Shown here: positions 11,865 through 12,549 of the stretch, piece by piece
How positions within the stretch are numbered: position 1 is the stretch's first letter
How the letters are laid out: every line of letters starts with the position of its first letter
Source: Bacillota bacterium
GTDB lineage: Bacteria; Bacillota; Clostridia; Christensenellales; CAG-138
DNA length: 12,549 nucleotides
Direction: 5' to 3'
NCBI GenBank assembly: GCA_023416895.1
Contig: JAEZGQ010000144.1
Span: 1-12,549, forward strand
Notes under the pieces: generated by a model
Seen by the model: the letters and a program-made list of their open reading frames with translations, nothing else
The model's database searches: none
Told to the model about the DNA's origin: nothing
Position numbers and translations under genes: made by a program

Positions 11865-12549
11865 TGGATAGGTTACAGGAAATCGAACGCAGCATCATCA
11901 AAAAATTCCGCCGCGAGATATGGCACGGCGTTGTGGATGCCGTGGCGCGTTATAAGCTTGTGATCGAGGGGGATAAGATCGCCATCTGCATTTCCGGCGG
12001 CAAAGATTCGTTTTTGATGGCCAAGTGTATGCAGGAACTTCATAGGCACGGCCCTGTGAAATTCGACATCGAATACCTTGTGATGGATCCCGGATACAAT
12101 GCGGAAAACCGAAGGCGTGTGGAAGAGAACGCGGCGCTTTTGGGGTTGCCTGTTAAAATTTTTGAAACCAACATTTTTGAAATCGTGGAAAACGACGACC
12201 GCTCGCCTTGCTATCATTGCGCCAGAATGCGGCGCGGCGCGCTTTATAGCCACGCGCAGGCACTTGGCTGCAACAAGATCGCGCTCGGACACCATTTCGA
12301 CGATGTGATCGAAACCATCCTAATGAGCATGCTATACGGCGGACAGGTGCGCACGATGATGCCAAAGCTCCACAGCACCAATTATGCGGGGATGGAGATC
12401 ATCCGCCCCATGTATATGGTGAAGGAGGCCGATATCAAGGCGTGGTGCCAATACAATGATTTAAAATTCATTCAATGCGCATGCCGGTTTACGGAAAACT
12501 GTGTGCTCGGCGACAACGGAGGAGGCGGGAAGCGGCAGGAGATGAAGGA
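11864..12549 (+). CDS. TtcA-like tRNA 2-thiolation ATP pyrophosphatase (3' partial)
   Basis: The first 228 residues of a PP-loop enzyme; the gene runs off the window. The PP-loop SGGKDS (44-49) activates a tRNA base with ATP. C116-Y-H-C119 followed by ARMRRGALY matches the CxxC of TtcA, which with a later cysteine (C205 or C207 here) holds a [4Fe-4S] cluster; GHHFDDVIET (142-151) is also typical. TtcA makes 2-thiocytidine at tRNA position 32; in Clostridia this wider family is less well characterised, so the target base is not certain. Its ATG shares one base with the stop of the cysteine desulfurase (TAATG), so the two are co-translated, which fits a sulfur donor and user pair. GGAG (11852-11855) is the likely ribosome site. 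Related proteins suggest only the last few dozen residues are missing. Confidence 0.88.
   Translation, partial: MDRLQEIERSIIKKFRREIWHGVVDAVARYKLVIEGDKIAICISGGKDSFLMAKCMQELHRHGPVKFDIEYLVMDPGYNAENRRRVEENAALLGLPVKIFETNIFEIVENDDRSPCYHCARMRRGALYSHAQALGCNKIALGHHFDDVIETILMSMLYGGQVRTMMPKLHSTNYAGMEIIRPMYMVKEADIKAWCQYNDLKFIQCACRFTENCVLGDNGGGGKRQEMK

Noticed and set aside
1..12549. CRISPR array, mobile element, prophage or defence genes
   Set aside because: No regularly spaced repeats, transposase or integrase motifs, or known defence proteins are present; gene content is core chromosomal.

Overview
The window reads as a chromosomal segment of a Gram-positive anaerobe of the Clostridia (Bacillota). The reasons are the gene families (a YitT membrane protein, a clostridial-type M3 oligoendopeptidase, an AlaX editing protein, lipoproteins with short signal peptides), strong GGAGG-type ribosome binding sites, an infC-rpmI-rplT operon behind an attenuated leader with an AUU-type infC start, and many hairpin-plus-T-run terminators. 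Base composition is about half G+C by eye. It looks like ordinary core chromosome: I see no insertion sequence, phage gene, CRISPR array, tRNA or rRNA. No gene-free stretch exceeds 300 bases.

Layout. (1) 41-1741, minus strand: a soluble zinc oligoendopeptidase. It is transcribed divergently from (2) 1875-5328, plus strand: a YitT-family membrane protein, an alanyl-tRNA editing hydrolase that overlaps it by 4 bases, and a lipoprotein with an SH3b domain and an M14 carboxypeptidase domain, closed by a terminator at 5351. The divergent promoters lie back to back around a small perfect palindrome. (3) 5464-5682: an orphan 72-residue acidic/basic helical protein of unknown function with its own likely promoter and an operator-like palindrome. 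(4) 5708-7076: the translation operon infC-rpmI-rplT, with an A-rich UP-like element, a perfect consensus promoter, an L20-leader-type attenuator and a terminator. (5) 7195-7956: a SpoU/TrmH-family RNA 2'-O-methyltransferase, which carries a (GC)7 run near its 5' end. (6) 8162-10564: a polar amino-acid ABC importer (binding lipoprotein, permease, ATPase) with an intercistronic hairpin, a TTG start on the permease and an uncertain, possibly ACG, start on the ATPase. (7) 10737 to the end: a NifS-like cysteine desulfurase overlapping by one base a TtcA-like tRNA 2-thiolation ATPase that runs off the window.

Several units serve translation: IF-3, L35, L20, an rRNA/tRNA methyltransferase, an Ala-tRNA proofreading hydrolase, and a sulfur donor next to a tRNA thiolase. 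The peptidases and the amino-acid importer fit an organism that lives on peptides and amino acids. I did not find an obviously new multi-gene system. The best candidates for a second look are the orphan small protein with its operator-like site, the folding switch in the infC leader, the non-canonical start of the ABC ATPase, and the intercistronic hairpin in the transporter operon.
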